DNA of 64,000 nucleotides from Vulcanisaeta thermophila (GCF_001748385.1 NZ_BCLI01000005.1:124001-188000), one strand, 5' to 3'. Shown: positions 16,648-27,688, counted from the first letter of the stretch. Notes: a model not told the origin generated them from the letters alone. Numbers and translations are program-made.

Positions 16648-16828
16648 AGCAATCGCACTGGCAATTCTCCTATGCCCATGCATGGGGTGGTGGGGGCCCT
16701 GGTGGTTTGGTTACGGTTACTGGTTTGCATCGCCAATGTTCATAATTGGTCCCATACTCCTTGTACTGTTCATGGCATTGATAGTACTACTCATAGTGTG
16801 GCTCCTGAGACAGATAATGAGGAGTTAG
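16637..16828 (+). CDS. Small aromatic-rich membrane protein
   Basis: ATG 16637 overlaps the end of the preceding coiled-coil gene; a GTG at 16628 is also possible. The product (63 residues) has CPC near its N terminus (LLCPCMGWWGPWW), a run of tryptophan, tyrosine and glycine, and a strong single membrane helix (IIGPILLVLFMALIVLLIVW) followed by a basic tail. It is the third gene of the cupredoxin operon and probably sits beside it in the membrane. The CPC pair could hold a metal. No family assignment is possible. It overlaps the end of the convergent regulator gene by 4 bp. Confidence 0.6.
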   Translation: MITEAIALAILLCPCMGWWGPWWFGYGYWFASPMFIIGPILLVLFMALIVLLIVWLLRQIMRS

Positions 16829-17334
16829 TGATTTTTCCTGAGTTCATCCATTTTAACCCTAACTAAGTTCCTCCCCTTAACCTTAGTAACCTCAACAAGG
16901 CCCTTCTCCTCGAGCCTCTTAATAATCCTCCAAACCCTCACCTTATTCAGACCAAGGTCCCTCGTTATCATGTACTGATAAACCTCACCACCATTCTTAA
17001 TAATGTAATCAAGGACCTCACGCTCCTGCCTCGGCAGTAGCTTCAAAACCTGGTTAACACCATCACTGGGTTTAGGGCTAGCATTAACGCTGACCCCGTG
17101 GTCGGTGGCCACCTGCCTACCCAGCACCGCAGGCATTACTATTAATGCAATGCCTATGGTGAGTAGTGACAGGGGTAGGAAGAGTGGGTAGTACATCATG
17201 GGCCCGCACATCATACCCATGCAACCATACCTACCCATGACACCAACCATGTATAAAGCTCCATAGAGAAGGTACACTGAGAACGCAAGCAGTACGGCAC
17301 CGACCACGAGTAGTGCCAGGTGTGTAGTATTCAT
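16825..17334 (-). CDS. Membrane-bound winged-helix regulator with Met/Cys-rich loop
   Basis: The 169-residue protein has two membrane helices (about residues 6-31 and 49-72) joined by a short outer loop reading YGCMGMMCGPMMYYP, then a linker and a C-terminal winged helix (PRQEREVLDYIIKNGGEVYQ, with IKRLEEKGLVEVTKVKGRNL as the wing). Winged-helix domains of this type (MarR/HTH-like) bind DNA as dimers. The loop holds Cys and Met clusters like those of Cu(I)-binding sites, so the protein is a candidate one-component extracytoplasmic copper sensor (inference). It is convergent with the cupredoxin operon and its last codons overlap it. A similar architecture recurs at 61637-62206. Confidence 0.75.
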   Translation of the reverse strand: MNTTHLALLVVGAVLLAFSVYLLYGALYMVGVMGRYGCMGMMCGPMMYYPLFLPLSLLTIGIALIVMPAVLGRQVATDHGVSVNASPKPSDGVNQVLKLLPRQEREVLDYIIKNGGEVYQYMITRDLGLNKVRVWRIIKRLEEKGLVEVTKVKGRNLVRVKMDELRKNH

Positions 17335-17355
17335 TAATTGTGGGGGTTTTAACTC

Positions 17356-17394
17356 ATTAATAAGCCCTTCTTAATCCCCTAATGTTATTAAGAA
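17356..17394 (-). promoter_or_regulatory. Promoter and inverted repeat upstream of the membrane regulator
   Basis: A TATA-like TTATTAA (about 17356-17362) lies about 26 bp before the regulator's ATG at 17334. Just upstream of it is a perfect 8-bp inverted repeat, TTCTTAAT (17368-17375) and ATTAAGAA (17387-17394), with an 11-bp spacer. This is a candidate autoregulatory operator. Confidence 0.4.
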
Positions 17395-17620
17395 AGATAC
17401 ACATGGCTTTGCTAAGGTATTTAATAATTATCTAAATTATCCATAAATTTGTGAATTATATTTGGAAAATTAGGGGAGGCTCCTAGATGTTAATTTCCTT
17501 ATTATCAATTATTTATCATTAATTAAGCTGATAAAATAAATGAACATAAAATTAGCCCTTTTATAAAGCAATAAACCCATGCCATGATTAATATGCGAGG
17601 CATGGCCCACGTAGAAAATG
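17395..17620. other. AT-rich intergenic stretch
   Basis: About 225 bp of markedly AT-rich sequence separate the regulator gene from the oxidoreductase operon. A TTTTATAAAG at about 17559-17568 looks like a second, upstream TATA box. Two in-frame ATGs (17584, 17593) follow it and could give a longer version of the zinc-finger protein. I see no RNA gene or coding remnant here. Confidence 0.4.
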
Positions 17621-17629
17621 ATTTATATA
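17621..17629 (+). promoter_or_regulatory. TATA box of the oxidoreductase operon
   Basis: ATTTATATA at 17621-17629 is centred about 28 bp before the ATG at 17653, supporting the shorter zinc-finger protein as the first gene of a leaderless operon transcript. If the upstream ATG were used, this element would lie inside the coding region. Confidence 0.55.
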
Positions 17630-17652
17630 GCCACCCACCTCATTTACTACCC

Positions 17653-17940
17653 ATGTCTAGCGATGACTTTGAGCCGCATGGAATATACATGTGGCTTGGC
17701 CTTGATAAGGGCAGGAATAAGATAGTCTTTAGGTCAGACCTTAAGTCCAGGGATTTGAATGGTGAGGTGGAGAGGGTTAAGAGAGCCCTTGAGACCATGG
17801 GCTGGGTTTACTGCATTGATTGTAGGACGCCCATTTTTGACCTGGACGCGGCAATTAGGCACCTAAGGCTTGGTCACGTGTTGGCAACCAGGTTCATGAG
17901 GGATGAGGTAACCAAGGAGGAGGTGCGCTCGGTGGGATGA
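17653..17940 (+). CDS. Small C2H2 zinc-finger protein coupled to the OFOR operon
   Basis: The 95-residue product starts MSSDDFEPHGIYMWLGLDKG and carries one classical zinc-finger pattern, CIDCRTPIFDLDAAIRHLRL followed by GH, that is C-x2-C-x12-H-x4-H. The N-terminal half is a mixed region with KIVFRSDLKSRD and a helix VERVKRALETMG. Its stop is one base before the ATG of the 2-oxoacid:ferredoxin oxidoreductase alpha gene, so translation is coupled. The finger could bind nucleic acid, or be structural and help assemble the enzyme. I do not recognise a named family. Confidence 0.65.
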   Translation: MSSDDFEPHGIYMWLGLDKGRNKIVFRSDLKSRDLNGEVERVKRALETMGWVYCIDCRTPIFDLDAAIRHLRLGHVLATRFMRDEVTKEEVRSVG

Positions 17941-17941
17941 C

Positions 17942-20759
<2,818 letters not shown>

Positions 20760-20815
20760 CGTTCACTGTGAATGTGTCCGCAATATTTAAATTAAAATTG
20801 CCCCTTCATACTAAC

Positions 20816-21580
20816 GTGGCCCTTTACTACGACATAGTACCCACTGGAATACCGGGGCTTGATGAGGCGCTTGGGGGTGGATTCATTAGGGGCAGGACAT
20901 ACCTCATTAGCGGTGAGACTGGTACTGGTAAAACCCTACTCTCACTATCCTTCCTAATGAATGGCATTTACAAATTTGGCGAGCCAGGCATTTACGTGTC
21001 CGTTGATGAGACCTACGACCAGTTAGTAAATGGTGTTAGGAGGTTTGGTTGGGATCTCGAGGCCCTCAGGGGGCAGGGCTACCTGGAGATCTTAATACCC
21101 GAGATGGACATTATTGAGAAGATTCGTGAGAAGGACCCAATAACCGTGGCCAAGTCCCTGGTCTACACCATAGCCGACTACGCCAAGTCCCTGGGAGCCC
21201 AAAGGCTGGTTATTGACCCCATAGCCCCATTGGTAACCCTGGAGAAGGATGTGCAAGTCCTCAGGGAGTACATTAGGGCCTTAGTCATGGGGATTGAGCG
21301 TGAGGTTGGTGTGACCACTATAATAACCACGGAGATACCCACGGGGGCCAGGATGATTTCTAGGTATGGTGTTGAGGAATTCCTAGCCGCTGGGGTGTTC
21401 GTAATGGGGCTTGCACAATCACCCGATGGGGACTTCAAGCGCTACTTATTCATTAGGAAGATGAGGTGGCAGGCGGTGCAGCCCACAATACTGGAGGTTG
21501 AGATCCAGCCAAGGGTTGGTGTTGTGGTTAAGGGTCCCCTGAGGAATGTCCACATCCCATTCTACTCACTAATGATATGA
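20816..21580 (+). CDS. KaiC/RadA-like ATPase (single RecA domain)
   Basis: The 254-residue protein has VPTGIPGLDEALGGGFIRGR at the N terminus, the KaiC hallmark, then Walker A SGETGTGKTLL and Walker B LVIDPIAPLV. The usual glutamate follows in VSVDETYDQL. It is a single-domain archaeal KaiC-like protein, a family with proposed roles in signalling and regulation. A GTG at 20768 would add 16 residues, but a TATA box (ATTTAAATT, 20784-20793) lies between, and the GTG at 20816 is 28 bp after its centre. I therefore chose 20816. It sits just after the oxidoreductase operon. Confidence 0.75.
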   Translation: MALYYDIVPTGIPGLDEALGGGFIRGRTYLISGETGTGKTLLSLSFLMNGIYKFGEPGIYVSVDETYDQLVNGVRRFGWDLEALRGQGYLEILIPEMDIIEKIREKDPITVAKSLVYTIADYAKSLGAQRLVIDPIAPLVTLEKDVQVLREYIRALVMGIEREVGVTTIITTEIPTGARMISRYGVEEFLAAGVFVMGLAQSPDGDFKRYLFIRKMRWQAVQPTILEVEIQPRVGVVVKGPLRNVHIPFYSLMI

Positions 21581-21584
21581 TGAA

Positions 21585-22649
21585 TTAATTATTCCGCCTC
21601 CCCTCTATGAAGTCCAGGAGCCACTGATAAGCCACGTCGGGCGGTGCGTGGACTGGTGGGTTCTTGAAGGCCCATGCTGATAAGCTGATCAAAGGCCCAC
21701 CAACCTCCCTGTCCAGGGCTAGTTTCACGACCCTCACAATGTCTATCATTACGCCGGCGTTGTTCCACGGGTCATAAACCTCAAGGTCCACCCTAATCCT
21801 CACAGGGACGCCGCCGAACCCCCTGGCCTCTATGAACATGTGCGCCACCTTCCTACTCCCGAGGAATGGTATGTAGGCCACTGGCGAAATGAAGGCATCG
21901 AATTCATCACCCTCGGCCATCCTCTTAACAGCCTCTGTCTTGGTTTTCTCCTTCTGCCCCTTCCTGTACATTAGGTTTAGGAAGTCCGGTGTGCCGCCCA
22001 CGTTTAGTTGGTACGTACCATCGATCTTGACCCCCCTGAGGTTTAATAGCCTAATTATTGTTTTATGGAGCACGGTGGCCCCTATCTGGTTCTGTACGTC
22101 ATCGCCAGCCAGGGGTAGCCTTGCCCTTGTGAACCTGTCCTGCCACTCCCTGGATGTGGCTATTACCGCGGGCATCGCATTAACGAATGCAACGCCACTC
22201 CTTAGGGCAGCCTCTGCATAGGCCTCACTGGCCTTTTGGGCACCTGTGGGTAGGTAGTTAATGAGTACGTGGGCGTTCGTGCTCTCCAGCTCCCTCACCA
22301 CATCCTCCAGGTTCCCCTCAACCGTGGGTATGAAACTGTCCCTTAACTGCTCAGCGACCCCATCAAGTAGTGGGCCAGGCCTCACGATAACGCCTAGCTT
22401 ACCCACATCCACAACCTTCAATGCATTGTTGGGCGGCGTGTATATTGCCTCGCCCAGGTCCTTACCCACCTTCCTGGAGTCTACGTCGAAGGCGGCCACT
22501 ATCCTGATGTCCCTGGGTATGTATGGCCCTATTCTTTCGAAGGTTAGCCCAATGGGGTTTGCCTCCATTTCACAGTACTTGAGCCCCTGTACGAAGGCGG
22601 AGGCAGTATTACCCACGCCCGCGATTGCCACGTTTATGGTGCCCTTCAT
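21585..22649 (-). CDS. ino1: Inositol-3-phosphate synthase (archaeal type)
   Basis: The 354-residue enzyme converts glucose-6-phosphate to inositol phosphate using NAD. It begins with the nucleotide-binding loop NVAIAGVGNTASAFVQGL, then has INYLPTGAQKASEAYAEAAL, the substrate-site segment LPLAGDDVQNQIGATVLHKT, and TDFL-like GGTPDFLNLMYR. These match the archaeal myo-inositol-1-phosphate synthases. The product feeds inositol phospholipids (and, in some hyperthermophiles, di-inositol phosphate). It is convergent with the KaiC-like gene (stop codons 4 bp apart). Confidence 0.93.
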   Translation of the reverse strand: MKGTINVAIAGVGNTASAFVQGLKYCEMEANPIGLTFERIGPYIPRDIRIVAAFDVDSRKVGKDLGEAIYTPPNNALKVVDVGKLGVIVRPGPLLDGVAEQLRDSFIPTVEGNLEDVVRELESTNAHVLINYLPTGAQKASEAYAEAALRSGVAFVNAMPAVIATSREWQDRFTRARLPLAGDDVQNQIGATVLHKTIIRLLNLRGVKIDGTYQLNVGGTPDFLNLMYRKGQKEKTKTEAVKRMAEGDEFDAFISPVAYIPFLGSRKVAHMFIEARGFGGVPVRIRVDLEVYDPWNNAGVMIDIVRVVKLALDREVGGPLISLSAWAFKNPPVHAPPDVAYQWLLDFIEGRRNN

Positions 22650-22812
22650 TGCCGTTCTCTATTAACAGCTGTTAATAAACATTGCGCCTGGAGGCTTGGG
22701 TGTGGTGAACCCCGTACTGGGTCCATCACTATGTAAATGGGGCCCCAGCACTTGGTTGAAACCATGCGTGGGTCAGGAATTAATTAAAATACTCCACAGG
22801 CACAGCGCGCAT

Positions 22813-23439
22813 GTGGCCAGGCCCCTATTCATAGCTGTGGAGGGGATTGATGGTGTTGGGAAGAGCACGGTCATTAACGAGGTGGCGAGGAGGCTCAGGA
22901 GTGAGGGGATTGGTGTTCACGTAACCTCGGAGCCCTCGCAATCGCCCATTGGTAGGTTAATTAGGGACTGGTTACTAAGGCCTGGCTCCCAGGTGGCTCA
23001 CCCATCGGTTTTTGCGCTCCTATTCGTTGCCGATAGGGTTCAGCATTACTATGGTGAGGTGAAGCCCATGCTCGAGAGGGGGTACCTGGTCATTACCGAG
23101 AGGTACATGGAGAGTACCCTGGCGTATCAAGGCGCCATGGGCCTACCCATGGATTGGTTGGAATCGCTGCATATGTACGTACCAAGACCAGACCTGACAA
23201 TAGTCCTGGACGCACCCATTGATGTGGTAATGGATAGGTTAAGGGCCCGGCAGAACCTAGAGATTTTCGAGGTGAATAAGGATCTACTGAGTAGGGTTAG
23301 GGATTTACTCCTTAGTAGGGCTAGGGTTAATGGTTACCCCGTTATCAACTCCGTGGGTGATGTGGATGCCGTGGTTAACGAGGTTATGGGCATAATCAAG
23401 GGGCGGTTAAGTGGCAATAACACCTTGCAAACAATTTAA
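22813..23439 (+). CDS. tmk: Thymidylate kinase
   Basis: The 208-residue enzyme phosphorylates dTMP to dTDP. It shows the P-loop AVEGIDGVGKSTVI near the N terminus, the ERYMESTLAYQGA segment (ERY instead of DRY) and PDLTIVLDAPIDVVMDRLRA with the lid. A 39-codon longer frame exists, but it has no typical sequence, and a TATA-like AATTAATTAAAATAC (about 22776-22790) lies before GTG 22813, so I chose that start. Length then matches the family (about 200). Confidence 0.9.
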   Translation: MARPLFIAVEGIDGVGKSTVINEVARRLRSEGIGVHVTSEPSQSPIGRLIRDWLLRPGSQVAHPSVFALLFVADRVQHYYGEVKPMLERGYLVITERYMESTLAYQGAMGLPMDWLESLHMYVPRPDLTIVLDAPIDVVMDRLRARQNLEIFEVNKDLLSRVRDLLLSRARVNGYPVINSVGDVDAVVNEVMGIIKGRLSGNNTLQTI

Positions 23440-23466
23440 ATAAGCGTAATAATAACACCAGCAGAT

Positions 23467-24453
23467 ATGAGCGTTAGGATGATTGATATAACCACTAAGG
23501 AGCAGGTCTACAGGGAGGCCCTGGCCACGGGCTTCCTAAAGGTTGATGAGGACACCATGGGCGAGTTAATGGAAATAGGCGCCAGCGGACTTGGCAACGC
23601 AGCCCTAATAGCCAAGGTCTCCGCGATAATGGCCACTAAAATGGCTTGGAAGTACATACCCCTACTACACCCTGTACCCATGACCTACATAGACGCCAGG
23701 GTTAGGTATGAGAAGGATGGCATTAGGATGGCCGTGCTAGCCAGGACAAGGGCTAAGACGGGTGTGGAGATGGACGCGCTCTTCGGAACATTCATAGGGC
23801 TCCTGGCCGCGTGGAATACAATAAAGGGTTGCAGCAAAACCTGCACCCCAGAGTGGGTTAAGAACTTCCTGGGGAAGCCCGTTCAGTCCTGCGGATCAAG
23901 CAGGGTAGATGGTATGTACGGGATAAGGGTTGAGAGTAAGGTTAAGTCCGAAGACCCAGTGAACACGGGCTTTGCATTCGAGGAGAATGTGAAGGGATTA
24001 CCCGCGGTTTCCATGTTCGACGTAACCACGGAACCCACTTACTACGGGGAGGCCCTTGTGGAGGGTTTCATAAGGCTTAGGGGTGAGACCGTGGATTTAA
24101 TAAGGAGTGGTAAGGTGGAGAAGGGTGACGTGATCACGGTGGCCAAGACCGCGGCCATAAACGCGGCCAAGAGGGCTTGGGAGCTACTACCGCTCACGCA
24201 TCTTAATTACATAACGTATGTTAATGTCGATGTTAACGTGCTTGATAATGGGGTTAGGGTTTCCGTGGAGACCAGGAACGTCTCTAATACGGGCTCGGCC
24301 ATGGAGGCCGTCATGGCGGTGGGGACTGCATTACTCACTGTTTGGGATATGGTGAAGAAGTACGAGAAGGATGAGAGGGGTCAGTACCCAACCACGGAGA
24401 TAACGGAGATAAAGGTCCTAAAGGCCCTGAAAACCCCAACCCTAGAGGACTGA
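23467..24453 (+). CDS. Tandem fusion of two MoaC-like domains
   Basis: The 328-residue protein is twice the MoaC length. MoaC makes cyclic pyranopterin phosphate in molybdenum/tungsten cofactor synthesis. Domain 1 (about 1-140) keeps His68 (LLHP), KTGVEMDAL (Glu101, Asp103) and Lys120. Relative to E. coli Lys51 and Asp128 it has Leu42 and Asn117. Domain 2 (about 170-328) keeps Lys219 (KVEKGDV), His245, Glu280, Asp294 and Lys297 (VWDMVKK), but the first glutamate is Ala278. The spacing Lys219-His245 (26) and Asp294-Lys297 (3) equals the bacterial enzyme. MoaC sites form at a dimer interface, so the fused pair may rebuild one composite site (inference). The convergent neighbour is a sugar nucleotidyltransferase. 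Confidence 0.85.
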   Translation: MSVRMIDITTKEQVYREALATGFLKVDEDTMGELMEIGASGLGNAALIAKVSAIMATKMAWKYIPLLHPVPMTYIDARVRYEKDGIRMAVLARTRAKTGVEMDALFGTFIGLLAAWNTIKGCSKTCTPEWVKNFLGKPVQSCGSSRVDGMYGIRVESKVKSEDPVNTGFAFEENVKGLPAVSMFDVTTEPTYYGEALVEGFIRLRGETVDLIRSGKVEKGDVITVAKTAAINAAKRAWELLPLTHLNYITYVNVDVNVLDNGVRVSVETRNVSNTGSAMEAVMAVGTALLTVWDMVKKYEKDERGQYPTTEITEIKVLKALKTPTLED

Positions 24454-24455
24454 GT

Positions 24456-25151
24456 TTACCCAGGGAACACGTTCTTAATGACGCCCTCAACCTCCTCAAC
24501 ATCCTTAACCGTATCCACAGACTTCCAATAAACATCCCTATAAACAACGCCCTTAATCCTCCTCTCACTGGCCAGTTTGGGGAATGCCGTGACCTCGATA
24601 TCGCCCTTGTCGGGTAGGTAGTTCATGATTTCCCTAGTGAATGCGTAAACACCAGCGTTTATTAAGTGCTCAAGGAGTGGCTTCTCCCTGAACTCCCTAA
24701 TGAAGCCCTCTCCATCAACATTAACAACACCGTAGGGGCTCCTCATGGGGACCAGGGCCACGGAGGCTATGACACCACCACCCAGGCTGTTTATTAATGG
24801 CTCTATCCGAAGGTTTGTTATCACATCACCATTAAGCACCACGAACACGTCATCCTCCAGGAACTTGGAGGCATTCTTAATAGCACCGCCCGTCCCCAGG
24901 GGCTCCTCCTCAACACTGTAGAACAGCCTAACACCGAACTTGGACCCATCACCCATAACCTCGAATACCCTGGTCCTCAGGTACCCAACGGCAAGTACAA
25001 TGTCCCTAATGCCCTGGGCCCTCAACCACTCAATCTGCCATTGGAGTATTGGCTTACCACCAACCTCCACTAGGGGCTTGGGCCTGTCTATGGTTAATGG
25101 CTGAAGCCTCTTACCAAAACCACCCGCCAGTATCAGTGCCTTAACCATCAA
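24456..25151 (-). CDS. Sugar-1-phosphate nucleotidyltransferase
   Basis: The 231-residue protein starts MMVKALILAGGFGKRLQPLT with the nucleotide loop GGFGKRL, then KPLVEVGGKPILQWQI. VLNGDVI (about 103) is the metal-binding aspartate region. It lacks the long C-terminal left-handed helix, so it is the short GDP-mannose/glucose-1-phosphate thymidylyl-or-uridylyl-transferase-like form. Its product would be an NDP-sugar for glycosylation; the nucleotide and sugar are not determined. It is convergent with and 2 bp from the MoaC fusion. Confidence 0.85.
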   Translation of the reverse strand: MMVKALILAGGFGKRLQPLTIDRPKPLVEVGGKPILQWQIEWLRAQGIRDIVLAVGYLRTRVFEVMGDGSKFGVRLFYSVEEEPLGTGGAIKNASKFLEDDVFVVLNGDVITNLRIEPLINSLGGGVIASVALVPMRSPYGVVNVDGEGFIREFREKPLLEHLINAGVYAFTREIMNYLPDKGDIEVTAFPKLASERRIKGVVYRDVYWKSVDTVKDVEEVEGVIKNVFPG

Positions 25152-25237
25152 TGATTACTCATCAACACCCCCTTTAATTTATTTACCTCGTAAACCTTAG
25201 GTTGAGTTAAGCTTATTAACTTAAACCTCAGGTTTAT

Positions 25238-25912
25238 GTGCGTATGATTCACGAAGCCATCAACCTACTTAGGCAGGGCAGGATAATATTCATACACGAC
25301 TCCGAGGATAGGGAGAATGAGGTTGATGCCGTGATAAGGGCCGATGCCGTGAACACAGCCACAATAACCTGGCTCAGGAAGTACGCAGGCGGTTTGATAT
25401 GCTTTGTCACGGACGAGGCCATAGGCAGACAACTGGGCCTGGGCTTCATGAGCGAGCTTCTCCGTAATGCGGGCTTTAATGGGTTGGTGAAGAGGCCCGG
25501 TTATGGTGATGACCCTGCCTTCTCGATATACGTGAATCACGTGAATACAAAGACGGGGATTAGGGATAATGATAAGGCCTTGACCATAAGTAGGCTCGCG
25601 GATGTGGTTAAGGTGGCGGTGGGTGGTGAGGTCTCTAGGGCACGGGATTTATTCTATAGGGAGTTCTACGCACCTGGTCATGTGCCGATATTGCTGGGTA
25701 GGGTTGGCCGTAGGTTTGGGCATACGGAATTATCACTGATACTAGCCAAAATGGCCAATATACCACCCGCCCTAGTAATAACAGAGGTGCTCAGTGATGA
25801 TGGCTCAGCAGCAAGTGTTGATTATGTAAGGGAGGTGGCCTCTAGGATGGGGTCCGTGGTCGTTGCGGGTCACGACATAATTAATCACGCTAGGGAACTA
25901 TCAATAATCTAA
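25238..25912 (+). CDS. ribB: 3,4-dihydroxy-2-butanone 4-phosphate synthase
   Basis: The 224-residue enzyme makes the four-carbon precursor of riboflavin from ribulose 5-phosphate. Conserved parts are HDSEDRENEVDAV (about residues 20-32, metal and substrate acidic residues), APGHVPILLGR and RFGHTELSLILAK, with the catalytic histidine and glutamate in the last. The C-terminal GTP cyclohydrolase II domain found in bacterial fusions is absent, as usual in archaea. GTG 25238 or ATG 25244 can be the start, after a TATA-like CTTATTAAC. A complex hairpin follows the stop. Confidence 0.92.
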   Translation: MRMIHEAINLLRQGRIIFIHDSEDRENEVDAVIRADAVNTATITWLRKYAGGLICFVTDEAIGRQLGLGFMSELLRNAGFNGLVKRPGYGDDPAFSIYVNHVNTKTGIRDNDKALTISRLADVVKVAVGGEVSRARDLFYREFYAPGHVPILLGRVGRRFGHTELSLILAKMANIPPALVITEVLSDDGSAASVDYVREVASRMGSVVVAGHDIINHARELSII

Positions 25913-25951
25913 CCACGATATAGCCGCGCGCCCACCGTGGCCTGGCTATAT
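25913..25951. repeat. Overlapping inverted repeats after ribB
   Basis: CCACG (25913-25917) can pair with CGTGG (25936-25940), and ATATAGCC (25918-25925) with GGCTATAT (25944-25951). The two pairings interlock, so they are mutually exclusive. The second arm merges into a TATA-like GGCTATATATAC. The role is unclear: it could be a terminator for ribB, an operator, or an alternative-pairing RNA switch for a short transcript. A separate TATA-like TTGTTTAAG (about 25998-26006) suits the next gene. Confidence 0.4.
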
Positions 25952-26029
25952 ATACTATGTATTTTATGAACGATAATATATTGCGGTTATAGGGGTCTTG
26001 TTTAAGTAATGCTATAGGCATAATTCTTG

Positions 26030-27688
26030 ATGCCTTACTATAACTACCAGCTTACTCTGGATAAAATACTTACCTATGCGGAACGTGTGTGGCCAAGCCA
26101 GGAGATTGTTTATAGGGATTTAAGGCGATATAGGTACAGGGAGTTTGCCGATAATGTTAAGAGGCTTGTTACGGGCCTTAGGAAACTCGGTGTTAAGCCC
26201 GGCGATAAGATTGGCGTTCTGGATTGGGATACCGATGTCTACCTAATGCTTTATTACGCGGTTCCCATGAGTAGGGCGGTAATACACACCGTCAACATTA
26301 GGTACCCACCTGAATTAATCGCAAAGACAATACTGCACGCTGAGGATAAGTACCTCGTTGTTAGGGATGAGTTCCTACCAATCCTCGAGAAGTTCCCTGA
26401 CTTCTTCAGGAGATTTAGGTTGATCGTTTACAGTGATTCCAAGGAGCCCGTTAAGTCCAGTGTGTTCACGGACATCATAAACTTCTGGGACTTACTGAAT
26501 AACGAGCCCACGGAGAACTTCGATGATGTGAGGGAGACTGACATGGCAACGATCTTCTACACCTCAGGAACCACCGGGGAGCCAAAGGGTGTTTGGTTCA
26601 CGCACAGGGATTTGATACTCCATGCCATGGCCAATTCAATAGTGGCCAGTATATTCCGTGATGAGAATGGGGAGCCATTCTTCCACCCAGACGATGTGTA
26701 CCTAATACTCGTGCCCCTGTTCCACGTACACTCATGGGGATACCCACACTTCAGCATACTCACTGGTAGGAAATACATAATGCCCGGTCGTTACGAGGTG
26801 CCCAAGATCCTAGAACTAATGAAGAAGGAGGCACCCAGCAACCCCAACGCGGGCGTCTACTCGGCCATGGTACCCACAATACTGCACATGATCCTAACAC
26901 ACCCAGACGCTGAGAAGTACAGGGATGTCCTTAGGAGGTGGAAGGTAATAATAGGCGGGGCCGCACTACCCGAGGGACTGGCCAGGCTGGCCAAGAGCTT
27001 CGGCGTTAAGATCGCAGCTGGCTATGGCCTCTCTGAGACATGCCCAGTGCTTACGGTTGCATACCCAACACTGGAGATTATGAAGTTGGACCCAGAGGCC
27101 AGGTTTAGGGAGATGATAAAGACTGGCGTGCCAATACCGCTGGCACAAGTTCGTGTTGTTGACCCAAGCGGTAAGGATGTGCCTTGGGATGGGAAGACCG
27201 TGGGCGAAATAATAGTGAGGACCCCCTGGCTAACCCGTGAGTACTACAAGGATCCCGAGAAGACCGCTAAGCTTTGGGAGGGTGATTGGTTGCACACTGG
27301 TGACTTGGCCGTTGTGGATCAGTACGGTTACTTACAGATTGTGGATAGGGAGAAGGACGCCATCAAGTCTGGTGGTGAGTTCATACCATCGCTACTCCTC
27401 GAGGACGTAATATCCACGCACCCCAAGGTGTCCGCGGTGGCCGTTGTGGGCATGCCCCATGAGAAGTGGGGTGAGAGGCCCGTGGCGTTTATAATACCCA
27501 AGGGTGAGCTTACTGAGGAGGAGTTGAGGGAATTCCTCATGAAGAAGGTTGATGAGGGTAAGATAATGAAGTGGTGGATACCGGATAAGTTCATATTCGT
27601 GAGGGAGTTACCACTAACGAGCACAGGTAAGATTGATAAGAAGGTGCTTAGGGAGCAGGTTAAGCAGATGCTATCCCAACAGAAGTGA
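26030..27688 (+). CDS. Acyl-CoA synthetase (AMP-forming)
   Basis: The 552-residue enzyme activates a carboxylic acid to its CoA thioester with ATP. FYTSGTTGEPKGVWFTHRDL (about 178-197) is the AMP-binding signature, AAGYGLSETCPVLTVAY the A5 motif, and WLHTGDLAVVDQYGY the A7 region. The C-terminal lysine lies in LPLTSTGKIDKKVLRE. The length and the EFIPSLLLEDV hinge match medium/long-chain fatty-acyl CoA ligases. It is followed by an acyl-CoA dehydrogenase, so both may serve fatty-acid degradation. ATG 26030 is preferred over the adjacent upstream TTG. Confidence 0.88.
   Translation: MPYYNYQLTLDKILTYAERVWPSQEIVYRDLRRYRYREFADNVKRLVTGLRKLGVKPGDKIGVLDWDTDVYLMLYYAVPMSRAVIHTVNIRYPPELIAKTILHAEDKYLVVRDEFLPILEKFPDFFRRFRLIVYSDSKEPVKSSVFTDIINFWDLLNNEPTENFDDVRETDMATIFYTSGTTGEPKGVWFTHRDLILHAMANSIVASIFRDENGEPFFHPDDVYLILVPLFHVHSWGYPHFSILTGRKYIMPGRYEVPKILELMKKEAPSNPNAGVYSAMVPTILHMILTHPDAEKYRDVLRRWKVIIGGAALPEGLARLAKSFGVKIAAGYGLSETCPVLTVAYPTLEIMKLDPEARFREMIKTGVPIPLAQVRVVDPSGKDVPWDGKTVGEIIVRTPWLTREYYKDPEKTAKLWEGDWLHTGDLAVVDQYGYLQIVDREKDAIKSGGEFIPSLLLEDVISTHPKVSAVAVVGMPHEKWGERPVAFIIPKGELTEEELREFLMKKVDEGKIMKWWIPDKFIFVRELPLTSTGKIDKKVLREQVKQMLSQQK

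Noticed and set aside
22696-22812. Longer N terminus of thymidylate kinase
   Set aside because: The 39 added residues have no resemblance to the family, and a TATA-like element lies before the later GTG.
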